NCBI RefSeq assembly: GCF_035938995.1 | Contig: NZ_DASZGI010000139.1 | Coordinates: 1-64,000, forward strand | Direction: 5' to 3' | DNA from: DASZGI01 sp035938995 | GTDB taxonomy: Bacteria > Actinomycetota > Actinomycetes > Streptomycetales > Catenulisporaceae | DNA: 64,000 nt | Part shown: positions 26,200-34,958 of the stretch, piece after piece | Position numbering within the stretch: the first letter of the stretch is position 1 | Layout: the number at the start of each line of letters is the position of its first letter | Notes under the pieces: model-generated | Database searches by the model: none | Told to the model about the DNA's origin: nothing | What the model saw: only the letters and a program-made list of their open reading frames with translations | Translations under genes and position numbers: made by a program

Positions 26200-28247
26200 C
26201 GACTACCGGAGTCCTGGACCAGCCGGCCACCGCGCCGACTCCGCAGGACCCGCCGCGCCGACGGACCACCGCGCGCCGCGCGGCCCTGGCGCTGGCCCCT
26301 CTGCCGACGGCGGCTGCCGGCGCGGCGCTGGTGACCTGGAGCTACTCGCTGGCCGCGACGCGCGGCGCGGACGAGACGCACTACCTGGTCTTCTGGCTCG
26401 GCATGCTCACCGTGGCCGTGCCCGCCGCGACTGCTGCGGGCGCCCGGCGGACCAGCCCGCGCACCCGGCTGATCTGGATCCTGACGTACGCCGTCTTCAG
26501 CTTCCTGCCCAAGCTGCTGCGCAACCCGTCACAGCCGCTTTTCCACGACGAGATCGCGCACTGGCGCCAGTCGGCGAACCTGGCCGCCAGCGGCCAGCTG
26601 TTCCAGCCCGACCCGCTGATCGGAATCATCGGCAAGTTCCCCGGACTGCACATCGTCGTCGCGACGATCAGCGATGTCAGCGGCCTGTCGGTGTGGCGCA
26701 GCGCGGTGGTGCTGCTGCTGATCGCGCACGTCACAGCTCTGCTCGGCGCGGTGGCGCTGGGCGAGGCGGTGCTCGGCTCGCTGCGCGCGGGCACCGTCGT
26801 CGCGCTGATCTACAGCTTCAACTCCAGCTTCATGTACTTCGACACCCAGCTCGGCTACGAGTCGCTGGCCATCGTGCTGTTCATCTGGTGCCTTTTCTGT
26901 GTCGCCAAGCTCCAGAATGCACGCACCCGGCGCGGGCGGCTGGCATGGACGGCCGCGGCCGCGGCACTCGGCTGCGGCGTCGTCCCGATCCACCATCTGA
27001 CCTCGCTCATCCTGGTCCTCGCACTGGCCGTGGTGAGCATCGCAACAGCGGTGCGACGGCGCTGGCAGGACGCCCCCGCCGGGGTGCTGGCACCGACGCT
27101 GGCGGTGACCGGGCTGGTCGCGGTGAGCGCGGGACTGTGGATCGCGCTGGTCGCGCCGGACACCGTCAGCTATCTGTCGCCCTACTTCGGCAGCGGCCTG
27201 AGTCAGCTCACCCACCTGTTCTCCGGCTCGGGCGGCGGGCGCACCCTTTTCAGCGCCAGCACCGAGCCGTCCTACGAGCGCCTGGCCGCGTTCGCCTCAC
27301 CGCTGATCGTCGGAGTCCTCGCGCTGGCCGGGCTCCTGGTGCTGCGGCGTCGCGCGCGTGCCGGGCGAGCCAGGCACACGGGTCCGTCAAGCGGCGACGC
27401 CTGGTCGCAGCACATGGCGGACTGGCCGCCGACCCGGATCGGCCTCGGCCTCTTCGGCCTGCTGTACTTCCCGTCGGTGCCGTTCATCCTGGTCTCCTCC
27501 GGGGCCGAGGGCGCGCGCCGCAGCTGGGCTTTCACCTACCTCGGCCTGGCGATCCTGATCACGCCGGTCGTGCTGGGCCTGATCGACTCCACCGGACTGC
27601 TCGAGAAGGCCACCTGGCTGAACCGGACCCGCTGGCTCGATCCGGCACGATGGCGGGCCCGCGCCGGACGGCGGGTCACCGCGGTCGCGGCTCTCGCGGC
27701 AAGCTGCGTGCTGCTGATCGGCAACGTGGCCGCAGGGCTGAACGAGGACTACCGCTTCCCCGGTCCGTACGTGTTCGGGTCCGACACCCGCTCGATCACC
27801 CCTGAGCTGGTCGGCACGGCCGACTGGTTCGGCCAGCACATCGGCACGAACCAGCTCATCGTGACCGACCGCTACACCGGCCTGGCGTTCGTGCGCGAGG
27901 CCGACGCCTGGACGGCCGCGCCGTCGGCCGGGTTCCCGACCTACGACCTCTACTTCCACGACGGCCGGCCACCGGGCAGCCTCGTGCAGGAGCTGTCGTC
28001 CTCGCACTACGCCTATCTGGTGATCGACCGCAGGATGGCGACCGAGCTGCCCGCGATCGGCGTGTTCTTCGAGCCGGACGAGCCGTTCGCGTACACGAGC
28101 CGCGACCCGATCACGGTCGGGGCGCTGGCTCAGTACGAGAACTATCCGTGGACCACGCTGCTTTATCAGAGCGACGACTACGCGATCTACCGCTTCGACT
28201 TCGGCGCGATCGGCGCGCACGCCACCGGAACGGGGACCGGCCGATGA
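26196..28247 (+). CDS. Large polytopic membrane protein, probable GT-C fold glycosyltransferase
   Basis: 683 residues with about 11-13 predicted membrane helices and a soluble C-terminal domain of about 150 residues. Early in the protein, after two or three helices, the sequence QPLFHDEIAHWRQSANL places an acidic DE pair in the first outside loop, as in GT-C enzymes, which use polyprenyl-phosphate sugars. Later parts include IHHLTSLILVLAL and an outside domain (VTDRYTGLAFVREADAW). ATG 26196 has AGGAG 8 nt upstream and overlaps the preceding stop. In context it may add a side-branch sugar, or modify the polymer, outside the membrane. The GT-C assignment rests on topology and the acidic loop; a polymerase role is the alternative. 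Confidence 0.8.
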   Translation: MTTTGVLDQPATAPTPQDPPRRRTTARRAALALAPLPTAAAGAALVTWSYSLAATRGADETHYLVFWLGMLTVAVPAATAAGARRTSPRTRLIWILTYAVFSFLPKLLRNPSQPLFHDEIAHWRQSANLAASGQLFQPDPLIGIIGKFPGLHIVVATISDVSGLSVWRSAVVLLLIAHVTALLGAVALGEAVLGSLRAGTVVALIYSFNSSFMYFDTQLGYESLAIVLFIWCLFCVAKLQNARTRRGRLAWTAAAAALGCGVVPIHHLTSLILVLALAVVSIATAVRRRWQDAPAGVLAPTLAVTGLVAVSAGLWIALVAPDTVSYLSPYFGSGLSQLTHLFSGSGGGRTLFSASTEPSYERLAAFASPLIVGVLALAGLLVLRRRARAGRARHTGPSSGDAWSQHMADWPPTRIGLGLFGLLYFPSVPFILVSSGAEGARRSWAFTYLGLAILITPVVLGLIDSTGLLEKATWLNRTRWLDPARWRARAGRRVTAVAALAASCVLLIGNVAAGLNEDYRFPGPYVFGSDTRSITPELVGTADWFGQHIGTNQLIVTDRYTGLAFVREADAWTAAPSAGFPTYDLYFHDGRPPGSLVQELSSSHYAYLVIDRRMATELPAIGVFFEPDEPFAYTSRDPITVGALAQYENYPWTTLLYQSDDYAIYRFDFGAIGAHATGTGTGR

Positions 28248-29056
28248 GAGACCTGATCCGCAGTCCGCGCCTGCGCGCCCTCGCCCTGCCCGCCGCACTG
28301 GTCGCCGTCGGGTTCGTCGGCCGGTATGCGGTTCCCTGGCCGGTCCTGCGTGCCGTCCTGGTCGCGCCCGCGGTGCTCTGGGTTCCGGGGCACTGCGTGG
28401 TGGGCGCCCTCGGGCTGCGCGCGGCCGCTGGGCGGTGGTCCGCGCCGCTCGCCGTGCTGCTCAGCATCATCGTGACGATCGCCGCCGCGCTCGTGTCCTA
28501 CGCAGGGTTCGGATACGTTCCGCTCGGAACGATGCCGCTGTGGGTGAGCCTGGGCTCGCTGCTCCTCGCGGCACCCCGAGCACCGGCCCCGGCAGCCACG
28601 CCGCGCGAGACCGTGCGCGCGCTCGGTTTCGGCACGGCCTTCGGCGCCGGCGCGCTGGCGGTGGCGGCCCTCGTCGCAGGGCTCGTGCACGTCTTGCCGA
28701 GCCAGCAGCAGCCCGGATACCTCGCCTTCTCCTTCGGCGGAGACTTCGCCGACGTTCCGGGGGTGGTACGCGCGCAGGCGGGCGGCATGCTGGATATCCC
28801 GGTCTCGGTCACCGGCTCGGGACAGGACCTCAGTGGGCTGACGGTGAGCGTCGCCCGCGACGGCAAGCCGATCGCGAACACTGATCCCGTCCCGGTGCTC
28901 ATCGACGCGTCAGGACAGGGATACGCGCACGTCCAACTCCCGATCGCGACCGCCTGCATCAGCCGGTACAGCTTCACGCTGCAGCACGACGCGACCTCGC
29001 TGCGCCTGCTCGACCTCTACGTGACAAGCAGCAGTTCGGCCGGCTGCCATGTCTAG
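28244..29056 (+). CDS. Membrane protein with outside C-terminal domain (DUF1616-like)
   Basis: 270 residues. Four to five N-terminal helices (ALPAALVAVGFVGRYAV, VLRAVLVAPAVLWVPGHCVV, LLSIIVTIAAALVSYAGF, AGALAVAALVAGLVHV) precede an extracytoplasmic domain of about 115 residues with a beta-sandwich look (LSGLTVSVARDGKPIA, YSFTLQHDATSLRLLDLYV). The VPGHCVVGAL plus ILxSI arrangement recalls DUF1616 proteins found in polysaccharide and archaellin-glycosylation loci. ATG 28244 overlaps the previous stop (ATGA), and the flippase gene starts 8 nt inside it. It may be an accessory subunit of the neighbouring GT-C protein. Function unknown. Confidence 0.75.
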   Translation: MRDLIRSPRLRALALPAALVAVGFVGRYAVPWPVLRAVLVAPAVLWVPGHCVVGALGLRAAAGRWSAPLAVLLSIIVTIAAALVSYAGFGYVPLGTMPLWVSLGSLLLAAPRAPAPAATPRETVRALGFGTAFGAGALAVAALVAGLVHVLPSQQQPGYLAFSFGGDFADVPGVVRAQAGGMLDIPVSVTGSGQDLSGLTVSVARDGKPIANTDPVPVLIDASGQGYAHVQLPIATACISRYSFTLQHDATSLRLLDLYVTSSSSAGCHV

Positions 29057-30425
29057 CACGCTGAGCCCCGTAGGACTGGTGCGCCAGGTGCGGGCCGACT
29101 CGCTCACCCGCAACAGCGTCGGGATCATGGGGACCAGCGTCGTCAACGCAGGGCTCGGATACATCTACTGGACCTTGGCCGCCCGGCTGATGCCCGCCTC
29201 CGCGGTCGGGCTCGGCTCGGCGATGGTGTCGGCGATGGTCATCCTCTCGCTGGCCGTGCACATGGGTGTCGGCGGCGGCCTGACCGCGCGGCTGCCTCGG
29301 CGCGCATCGCGCGAGGAATGGCTGCTCACGGTGCTCTCGGCGCTGGGCGCGTGTACCGCTGTGACGTTCGCGCTGGCCGCCGCGGCGCTGTTCCCGCTGG
29401 CGTTCGCGCTCGGGCCCCTGCACGCGTTGGCCACGGACCCCGCCCTCGCCGTCTGGTTCGTGCTCGGCGCCGCCGGCTGGACCGGTTCGGGGCTGCTGGA
29501 CTACATCTTCATCGCGCAGCGCAGCAGCAATTTCATGTTCGCGCGCAACGCGGTCGCCTCCGCGGTCAAGCTGGCCGCGCTGCTCGCGGTGACCGCGTTC
29601 GGGCACCCGGGGGCCACCGACATCCTGGCCACCTGGTCGCTGAGCGCGCTGGTCGGGATGGTCTACGGCCTGGTCATCTGCCATCGCCGATTCCACCGCC
29701 TCGGCACTGTCCGAATCAACACTGCGCGCTGGCGCTCATCGGGCGCCGAGCTCATGCTGCTCGCGCGCCCGAGCTTCGGACACCACGCGATCAGCGTCGG
29801 CGGCCTGATCCCCACCTACCTGCTCCCGGTGGTGGTCACCACCCGGCTCGGCACGCAGGACAACGCGTACTTCTACGTCACCTGGATGGTCGGCAGCTCG
29901 ATCTTCATGATCAGCCCCGCCGTCTCGTCGGCGATCTTCGCCGAGGGCAGCCACGACGACAGGGGTCTGCGTCGGCTGGCCCTGCGCTCCCTGCGCATCA
30001 TCATGGCCATGGTCGGCCCGGCCACACTCGTCGTCGCCGCCGCCGGCATTCCCATCCTCGAGATCTTCGGGCCCCGATACGCGTCGGCGGGCTACGGCCT
30101 GCTGATCATCCTGTTGCTTTCCTCGTTCCCGGATACGGTGACCAACATCGCGGTCGCCACCCTGCGCGTCCGGGGGCGACTGCGCACGGCCGCCGCGCTG
30201 AACGGGTGCATGGCTGTGATCTCCGTCGGCGGGGCCTGGATCGCCGCGCCCCGGCTGGGGATCGTCGGCGCGGGACTGGCCTGGCTCGGCGCGCAGACCG
30301 CGGGTGCGGTGGCGGTGGTAGCGCTGCGCCAGGTGCTATGGCCGCCGAAGGATCCCGCCGCGGCGCCGAGCATGAACGCCTCGGGCATGAACACTGCCAC
30401 CGTCCTCGCCGATGGAGCGCGCTGA
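29049..30425 (+). CDS. Wzx-type polysaccharide flippase / oligosaccharide exporter
   Basis: 458 residues with 12-14 predicted membrane helices: GIMGTSVVNAGLGYIYWTLA at the start, YIFIAQRSSNFMFARNAVAS, SFGHHAISVGGLIPTYLLPV and a C-terminal GIVGAGLAWLGAQTAGAVAV. These match the MATE-like polysaccharide transporter superfamily, which flips undecaprenyl-linked repeat units outward. It is the second flippase in this locus, besides the fused one at 13733-16804. ATG 29049 lies inside the DUF1616-like gene, and the following GT4 starts at TGATG, so all are cotranscribed. Substrate cannot be read from sequence. Confidence 0.9.
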   Translation: MSSTLSPVGLVRQVRADSLTRNSVGIMGTSVVNAGLGYIYWTLAARLMPASAVGLGSAMVSAMVILSLAVHMGVGGGLTARLPRRASREEWLLTVLSALGACTAVTFALAAAALFPLAFALGPLHALATDPALAVWFVLGAAGWTGSGLLDYIFIAQRSSNFMFARNAVASAVKLAALLAVTAFGHPGATDILATWSLSALVGMVYGLVICHRRFHRLGTVRINTARWRSSGAELMLLARPSFGHHAISVGGLIPTYLLPVVVTTRLGTQDNAYFYVTWMVGSSIFMISPAVSSAIFAEGSHDDRGLRRLALRSLRIIMAMVGPATLVVAAAGIPILEIFGPRYASAGYGLLIILLLSSFPDTVTNIAVATLRVRGRLRTAAALNGCMAVISVGGAWIAAPRLGIVGAGLAWLGAQTAGAVAVVALRQVLWPPKDPAAAPSMNASGMNTATVLADGAR

Positions 30426-31672
30426 TGCATATCCTGCAGCTCACCGACTTCTACCGGCCCACGATCGGCGGCCTCGAGCGCCACGTGGAGACCCTGTCCA
30501 AGGAACTGGTGCGGCTCGGCCACTCGACCACCGTCGTCACCCTCAAGGTCGGCGACCGGCCGGAGTTCGAGGAGATGGGCGGTGTGAGGGTGCGCCGGAT
30601 TCAGGGCTGGAGCGCCGCGCTGACCCCGTTCTACGCCGACCAGGCCCGGCCGTTCCACCCGACCGCCCCGGATCCCGGGCTGGTGCGGCGGTTGCGCGAG
30701 GTGGTGGCGCAGGAGCGCCCGGACGTGGTACACAGCCACAGCTGGTTGCAGTACTCGTACTTCCCGCTGTACCGCCGCACGCGCGGGCCGGTACACGTGG
30801 TCACCCTGCACGACTACGGCCTCGCCTGCGTGAAGAAGAACTTCCAGTACACCGGCGGAGGTTCGTGCACCGGACCCTCGCCGCGTAAATGCGTATCCTG
30901 CGCCACCGGCCAATACGGCGCCGCCAAATCGGCGATCCTGACGGCCGGGCTCCGCGCGAGCCGTCCGCTGCACGCTCGCGCCGACGCATACGTCGCCATC
31001 AGCACGGCTGTGGCGGAGGCGGCGCGCGCGGCGCTCCCTGCGCATACCGCGTTGACCGTGATACCGAGCATGGTGCCGAACGGGATGGACCAGATCGCCG
31101 AGCGCGAGCCGCGCCCGGACTTCCTTCCGCCCGACGACGGCTATCTGCTGTTCGTCGGCGCACTTGGCCGGCACAAGGGCGTGGACGTGCTGCTGGAGGC
31201 GCACCGCCGGATGAAGCACCGCCTCCCTCTCGTCCTGGTCGGCGCCCCGACCGGCGACAGCCTGGACTTCTCCGGCCCGGACGTGACGGTCGCGCGCAAT
31301 CAGCCCAATCCGGCGGTGATGGCGTCCTGGCGGCGTGCGTCGATCGGCGTCGTACCGTCCGCCTGGGAGGAGCCGCTGGGCCAGGTGGCGATCGAGGCGA
31401 TGCTCGCCGGGCGCCCGGTGGTGGCCTCGGACGTCGGCGGCCTCAAAGACGTCGTCGACCCCGGGGTGACCGGGCTGCTGGTGCCCCCGCGCGACCCGGA
31501 CGCCCTCGCCGGGGCGCTCGACGAACTGCTCGCCGACCCGGACCGGCGCGAGCACATGGGGGCGGCCGGACGCGATCGGGCGCGGGCCTTCGAGGTCGGG
31601 GCGGTCGCGCCGCGTCTGGTCGAGCTGTTCAACCGGATGCTGGAGAAGCGCCAGACGCAGCGCCGCGCCTGA
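30425..31672 (+). CDS. GT4-type glycosyltransferase
   Basis: 415 residues. It starts MHILQLTDFYRPTIGGLERH, with a PDVVHSHSWLQYS segment and a Cys-containing insertion (CTGPSPRKCVSCATGQYG) that is typical of some capsular GT4 enzymes and may bind metal. The donor domain has LLFVGALGRHKGVDVLLEAH and SIGVVPSAWEEPLGQVAIEA, containing the E-x7-E pair. It is the last gene of the 21.7-31.7 kb operon, overlapping the flippase stop by one base (TGATG) and ending 12 nt before a convergent small gene. Role in building the surface polysaccharide is inferred. Confidence 0.92.
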   Translation: MHILQLTDFYRPTIGGLERHVETLSKELVRLGHSTTVVTLKVGDRPEFEEMGGVRVRRIQGWSAALTPFYADQARPFHPTAPDPGLVRRLREVVAQERPDVVHSHSWLQYSYFPLYRRTRGPVHVVTLHDYGLACVKKNFQYTGGGSCTGPSPRKCVSCATGQYGAAKSAILTAGLRASRPLHARADAYVAISTAVAEAARAALPAHTALTVIPSMVPNGMDQIAEREPRPDFLPPDDGYLLFVGALGRHKGVDVLLEAHRRMKHRLPLVLVGAPTGDSLDFSGPDVTVARNQPNPAVMASWRRASIGVVPSAWEEPLGQVAIEAMLAGRPVVASDVGGLKDVVDPGVTGLLVPPRDPDALAGALDELLADPDRREHMGAAGRDRARAFEVGAVAPRLVELFNRMLEKRQTQRRA

Positions 31673-31684
31673 CTCCGATTCGCC

Positions 31685-31840
31685 TTAATGCGCCGCCACC
31701 TTCCTGAGGCCACGCCGCCACCACCGCGCCCGCCGGAACCGGGCGCACACCTCCGGGCCGCATGCCGCGCACTCGCTGCCCGGCCTGTAGTGCTCATGCG
31801 CCTCGCGCGGATGGCCGCACCGGCAGACCACACTCTCCAT
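31685..31840 (-). CDS. Small Cys/His-rich protein (CRCGHPREAHEHYRPG type)
   Basis: 51 residues: MESVVCRCGHPREAHEHYRP, then C-x2-C (ECAACG), a final Cys in VCARFR, and a basic tail ending KVAAH. The C-x-C-G-H and C-x2-C spacing suggests a small zinc-binding knuckle. Short proteins with this CGH-REAHEHYR pattern are common in actinomycetes and of unknown function. ATG 31840 has GGGAG about 8 nt upstream. It is convergent with the GT4 operon. A perfect 14-bp palindrome lies 74 bp upstream of the start and may be its operator. Confidence 0.7.
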   Translation of the reverse strand: MESVVCRCGHPREAHEHYRPGSECAACGPEVCARFRRARWWRRGLRKVAAH

Positions 31841-31913
31841 GCCGAACTCTCCCGACCCGAGTGCCAAAACGGTGAGCGAGCGTAAGGGCGAGTTGCGCCG
31901 TCTCGCAACCCTC

Positions 31914-31927
31914 GTGCGATATCGCAC
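31914..31927. promoter_or_regulatory. Perfect palindrome, candidate operator
   Basis: GTGCGATATCGCAC is a 14-bp perfect palindrome between the FAD monooxygenase stop (31950) and the start of the small Cys-rich gene (31840). It is well placed to regulate the small gene. Confidence 0.4.
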
Positions 31928-31949
31928 CCATTTGTATCGTGGCGCGCGC

Positions 31950-33434
31950 TCACTGGCCTGAGCTACACACCTCAGCGAGCGCGGCGTTGACCATGGCCGC
32001 GCGGGCCGTCGAATCGCCCTCGTCGCTTGCCCAGGCAATGTAGCCGTCGGGGCGCACGAGAGCGAGCGCGGCTGGTGTGTGCGCGTCGGTGGCGGCGGTC
32101 GCGTACTCGACTCGGCTCTTCCAGGCATCGAGGGGCACGGGCGCCTCGGCCTCCCGCCCGACGAGGACGAACGCCCCTGTGCGCAGCGCTTCGTAGAGCC
32201 GCGTCGCGGATTCGCCCGCACCGGTCAGTTCCACGTCATCGGCCCGCGTGCCCACGCTCCGGTGTGCGCCGTGCGGACGGCCGTAGCTGATTCCGATCCC
32301 GGTGACCGTTCCCGCCGCGCGGTGGTTGACCGCCGGAATGCGCAGCGCCGCGCCGCCGACCACGACGCGAGCCATCCGGGCCAGGTATGGTTTGACCAGC
32401 GCCATCCGGACGAGTGCGCCGCTGCTGCGCAGCACCATCTTTCCGACCGGGTGCCGCTCGTCGTTGTAGCTGTCGAGCAATCCTCGCGGCGCCCAGCCCT
32501 GCACCGCCGCGGCGAGCTTCCAGCCGAGATTCGCAGCGTCCTGCAGGCCGGTGTTCATGCCCTGGCCGCCCGCGGGCGAGTGGCAGTGCGCGGCATCCCC
32601 GGCCAGGAAGACCCGGCCGACCCGGTACCGCGGCACCTGCCGCTCGTCGCTGTGGAAGCGGGAGACCCATCGCGACTCGCCCATCGCGAAGTCGGTGCCG
32701 AAGGCGTAGCGCATCACTGCGCGCACCTCCTCCAGGTCCACCGGCTCGCTGTCGTCGACCTGCTTGGCCCGGTCAAAGGCGAACACCCGGTACCAGCCGT
32801 CGCCGAACGGGGCCACGAAGGCGAACCCCTCGGCGACTCCGTTCACGGTCAGGATCTCGCTCGGCGGTTCGTGCAGCCGCACGTCCGCGAGCATGAGCGA
32901 CTTGACCACCCGCGATCCGGGATAGGGCAAGCCGACCGCTTCGCGCACGGCGCTGCGCACGCCGTCCGTGCCGACGAGATACGAAGCGCGCAGGTGCGTC
33001 TCGACGTCGGCTGCGTCGGCGTGCACGTCGACGCCGTCAGTGTCCTGAGCCAGCCCGGTGAACCGGACGCCGCGCAGGATCCGCGCCCCGGCCTTGAGCA
33101 CGCGCCGCTCGAGCAAGCGCTCGACGTTGTTCTGCGGGGTGATCAGCACGAACCGGAACCGGCTGGGCAGGTCGGAAAGACTGACGGCCAGCTTGCCGAA
33201 CAGCCGGAATTCGTCGACCGTCGCCCCGGTGGCGATCAGTTCGTCCGCCAGGCCCCGAGCGTCGAGCTGCTCGAGGGTCCGGGCGTGCACCGCGAAGGCC
33301 CGGGTCGTGTTGGCAGTCTGCTCGCCGCGGCGCTCCAGAACCGTGCAGGCCACGCCCCGCGCCGCGAGGTCCCCGGCGAGCAGCAGGCCGGTCGGTCCGG
33401 CGCCGACGATCACCACGTCCGTGTGCGTTGTCAT
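31950..33434 (-). CDS. FAD-dependent monooxygenase (group A, aromatic hydroxylase type)
   Basis: 494 residues with the three hallmark FAD motifs: GxGxxG in VVIVGAGPTGLLLAGDLA, the DG motif in LVGTDGVRSAVREA, and the GD motif in VFLAGDAAHCHSPAGGQGMN. The C-terminal thioredoxin-like domain (LVRPDGYIAWAS) is typical of polyketide and phenolic hydroxylases. It uses NAD(P)H and O2 to hydroxylate an aromatic or polycyclic substrate in the cytoplasm. ATG 33434; downstream lies the small Cys-rich gene. It is not in an obvious operon, so the substrate is open: a drug-inactivating role (as in rifamycin or tetracycline monooxygenases) or natural-product tailoring are both possible. Confidence 0.9.
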   Translation of the reverse strand: MTTHTDVVIVGAGPTGLLLAGDLAARGVACTVLERRGEQTANTTRAFAVHARTLEQLDARGLADELIATGATVDEFRLFGKLAVSLSDLPSRFRFVLITPQNNVERLLERRVLKAGARILRGVRFTGLAQDTDGVDVHADAADVETHLRASYLVGTDGVRSAVREAVGLPYPGSRVVKSLMLADVRLHEPPSEILTVNGVAEGFAFVAPFGDGWYRVFAFDRAKQVDDSEPVDLEEVRAVMRYAFGTDFAMGESRWVSRFHSDERQVPRYRVGRVFLAGDAAHCHSPAGGQGMNTGLQDAANLGWKLAAAVQGWAPRGLLDSYNDERHPVGKMVLRSSGALVRMALVKPYLARMARVVVGGAALRIPAVNHRAAGTVTGIGISYGRPHGAHRSVGTRADDVELTGAGESATRLYEALRTGAFVLVGREAEAPVPLDAWKSRVEYATAATDAHTPAALALVRPDGYIAWASDEGDSTARAAMVNAALAEVCSSGQ

Positions 33435-33578
33435 CCGCTGCCTCCCGCGCGTCCCGTTTTCGAATCGCTCTTCGACCCCTGTTTCCCCGATCGATTCGAC
33501 GGCACCTCGCCCGCAAAAGTCAACAGGCGCCGGCCGACGCGGAGCAATGAACGCTCTTCGAGGAACCCGGATGAGCCG

Positions 33579-34958
33579 TCAGAAACCGCGCGGCAGCCGG
33601 ACGCTGACGACGGCTCCGCCCGAGGTCCCGTTCCCGGCCTCGGCCTCGCCCCCGTGGGCTCTCGCGATGGCCCGCACCACGGCGAGGCCGAGGCCGGTTC
33701 CGCCCACACCCACGCCGGCGTCCGCGTCAGCCGTTCCGGCATCGGCCCGCCGGAACCGCTCGAAGGCCTGCTCCGCGAAGCCTTCCGGGAAGCCGGGCCC
33801 CTCATCCTCGACGGAGATCCGGAGGCTGTCGGGGCGCGCTTCCGCCGTCAGCACGACCCGGGACCCGGGCGGGGCGTGGCGCACCGCGTTGCTCAGCAGG
33901 TTGTCCAGCACCTGGCGGATCATCCCGGGATGAATCGCGGCGCCGGCGTCGGGGTCCGCGTCCACGACCACGTCCACGCACTTCGCGTCCGCGGTCGGGC
34001 GCGCCGCCATCGCCGCCGCCTCGAGCAGCGGGAGCGCCCGCTGGTCCGGCAGCAGGCTCAGCGGCACCTTCTCGTCGGCCGCAGCGAGCACCAGCAGGTC
34101 GTCCACGAGCTGTCCGAGCCGGATCACCTCGCCCTCGCAGTAGCGCACCGCCTCGGTCAGCTCGTCCGCGGTGCGCACCCGCCGCGTGGCCAGCTCCAGC
34201 GTGGTACGCAGGTTCGCCAGCGGCGCGCGCACCTCGTGCGAGGCGTCGGCGACGAAACGGCGCTGGCGGGCGAGCCCGGCGGAGAACCGCGCCAGCAGAC
34301 CGTTGACGCTCTCGGCCAGCGCGGCGATCTCGTCACCGGTGCCGGGCACGTAAAGCGGGGAGGACGGGTCGTTCCCGGAGAGCTGGGCGACCTGGCGGCG
34401 CAACTGCTCGACCGGGCGCAGCGCGGCCCCGGCGAGCAGCCAGGCGCCGACGCCGCCGAGCACCACGACGATCACCGCGGCGACGGCGAGGTAGCCGGTG
34501 ACGGTGTTCGTGAGCTCGTTCTGGGTGTCCAGCGGCGTGGCCGCGACGGCGAGGAAGACTCCGTCCGAGGTGGCCGCAGGCTGGACGTAGACGCGGTAGT
34601 CGGGTCCGGCGCCGACGTTCTGATAGCCGCCGGGCTCGTGTGCCGCCGTGGCCTGCTGAGCCGTGTCGAGCAGCGTCACCCCGCCCAGCTCGGGAGAGCC
34701 GGTGGCGATCCGGCCCTTGGGGTCGATCACCTCGACCAGGACGTTCGAGCCGGCCGGGGTGATCGTGTGCACCGCGGCCGGGCCCGCCCGCTCCACCGTC
34801 CGGGAGACCCGGATGGCGCGCGACTTGAGCTGGACGTCGAGGTGGTGGGTCAGGCCGATGTGGACGCTGCGCTGGAACAGGATCGCGCCGATCGCCGTGA
34901 GCAGGGCCGCGGTGAACACGTAGCCGGCGGTCAGCCGGACCTGGATCGGCAGCTTCAA
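33579..34958 (-). CDS. Two-component sensor histidine kinase
   Basis: 459 residues. A first helix near the N-terminus (LTAGYVFTAALLTAIGAILF) and a second at about 155-180 (VTGYLAVAAVIVVVLGGVGAWLL) bracket an outside sensor of about 120 residues. A HAMP segment is followed by the H-box FVADASHEVRAPLANLR with the phosphorylated His, the N-box DNLLSNAVRHAP, then DEGPGF and GGTGLGLAVVRA. This is the OmpR-partner class similar to CutS or TcrY. It autophosphorylates on the His and passes phosphate to the response regulator encoded directly upstream, whose stop it overlaps (ATGA). The signal is unknown. Confidence 0.95.
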   Translation of the reverse strand: MKLPIQVRLTAGYVFTAALLTAIGAILFQRSVHIGLTHHLDVQLKSRAIRVSRTVERAGPAAVHTITPAGSNVLVEVIDPKGRIATGSPELGGVTLLDTAQQATAAHEPGGYQNVGAGPDYRVYVQPAATSDGVFLAVAATPLDTQNELTNTVTGYLAVAAVIVVVLGGVGAWLLAGAALRPVEQLRRQVAQLSGNDPSSPLYVPGTGDEIAALAESVNGLLARFSAGLARQRRFVADASHEVRAPLANLRTTLELATRRVRTADELTEAVRYCEGEVIRLGQLVDDLLVLAAADEKVPLSLLPDQRALPLLEAAAMAARPTADAKCVDVVVDADPDAGAAIHPGMIRQVLDNLLSNAVRHAPPGSRVVLTAEARPDSLRISVEDEGPGFPEGFAEQAFERFRRADAGTADADAGVGVGGTGLGLAVVRAIARAHGGEAEAGNGTSGGAVVSVRLPRGF

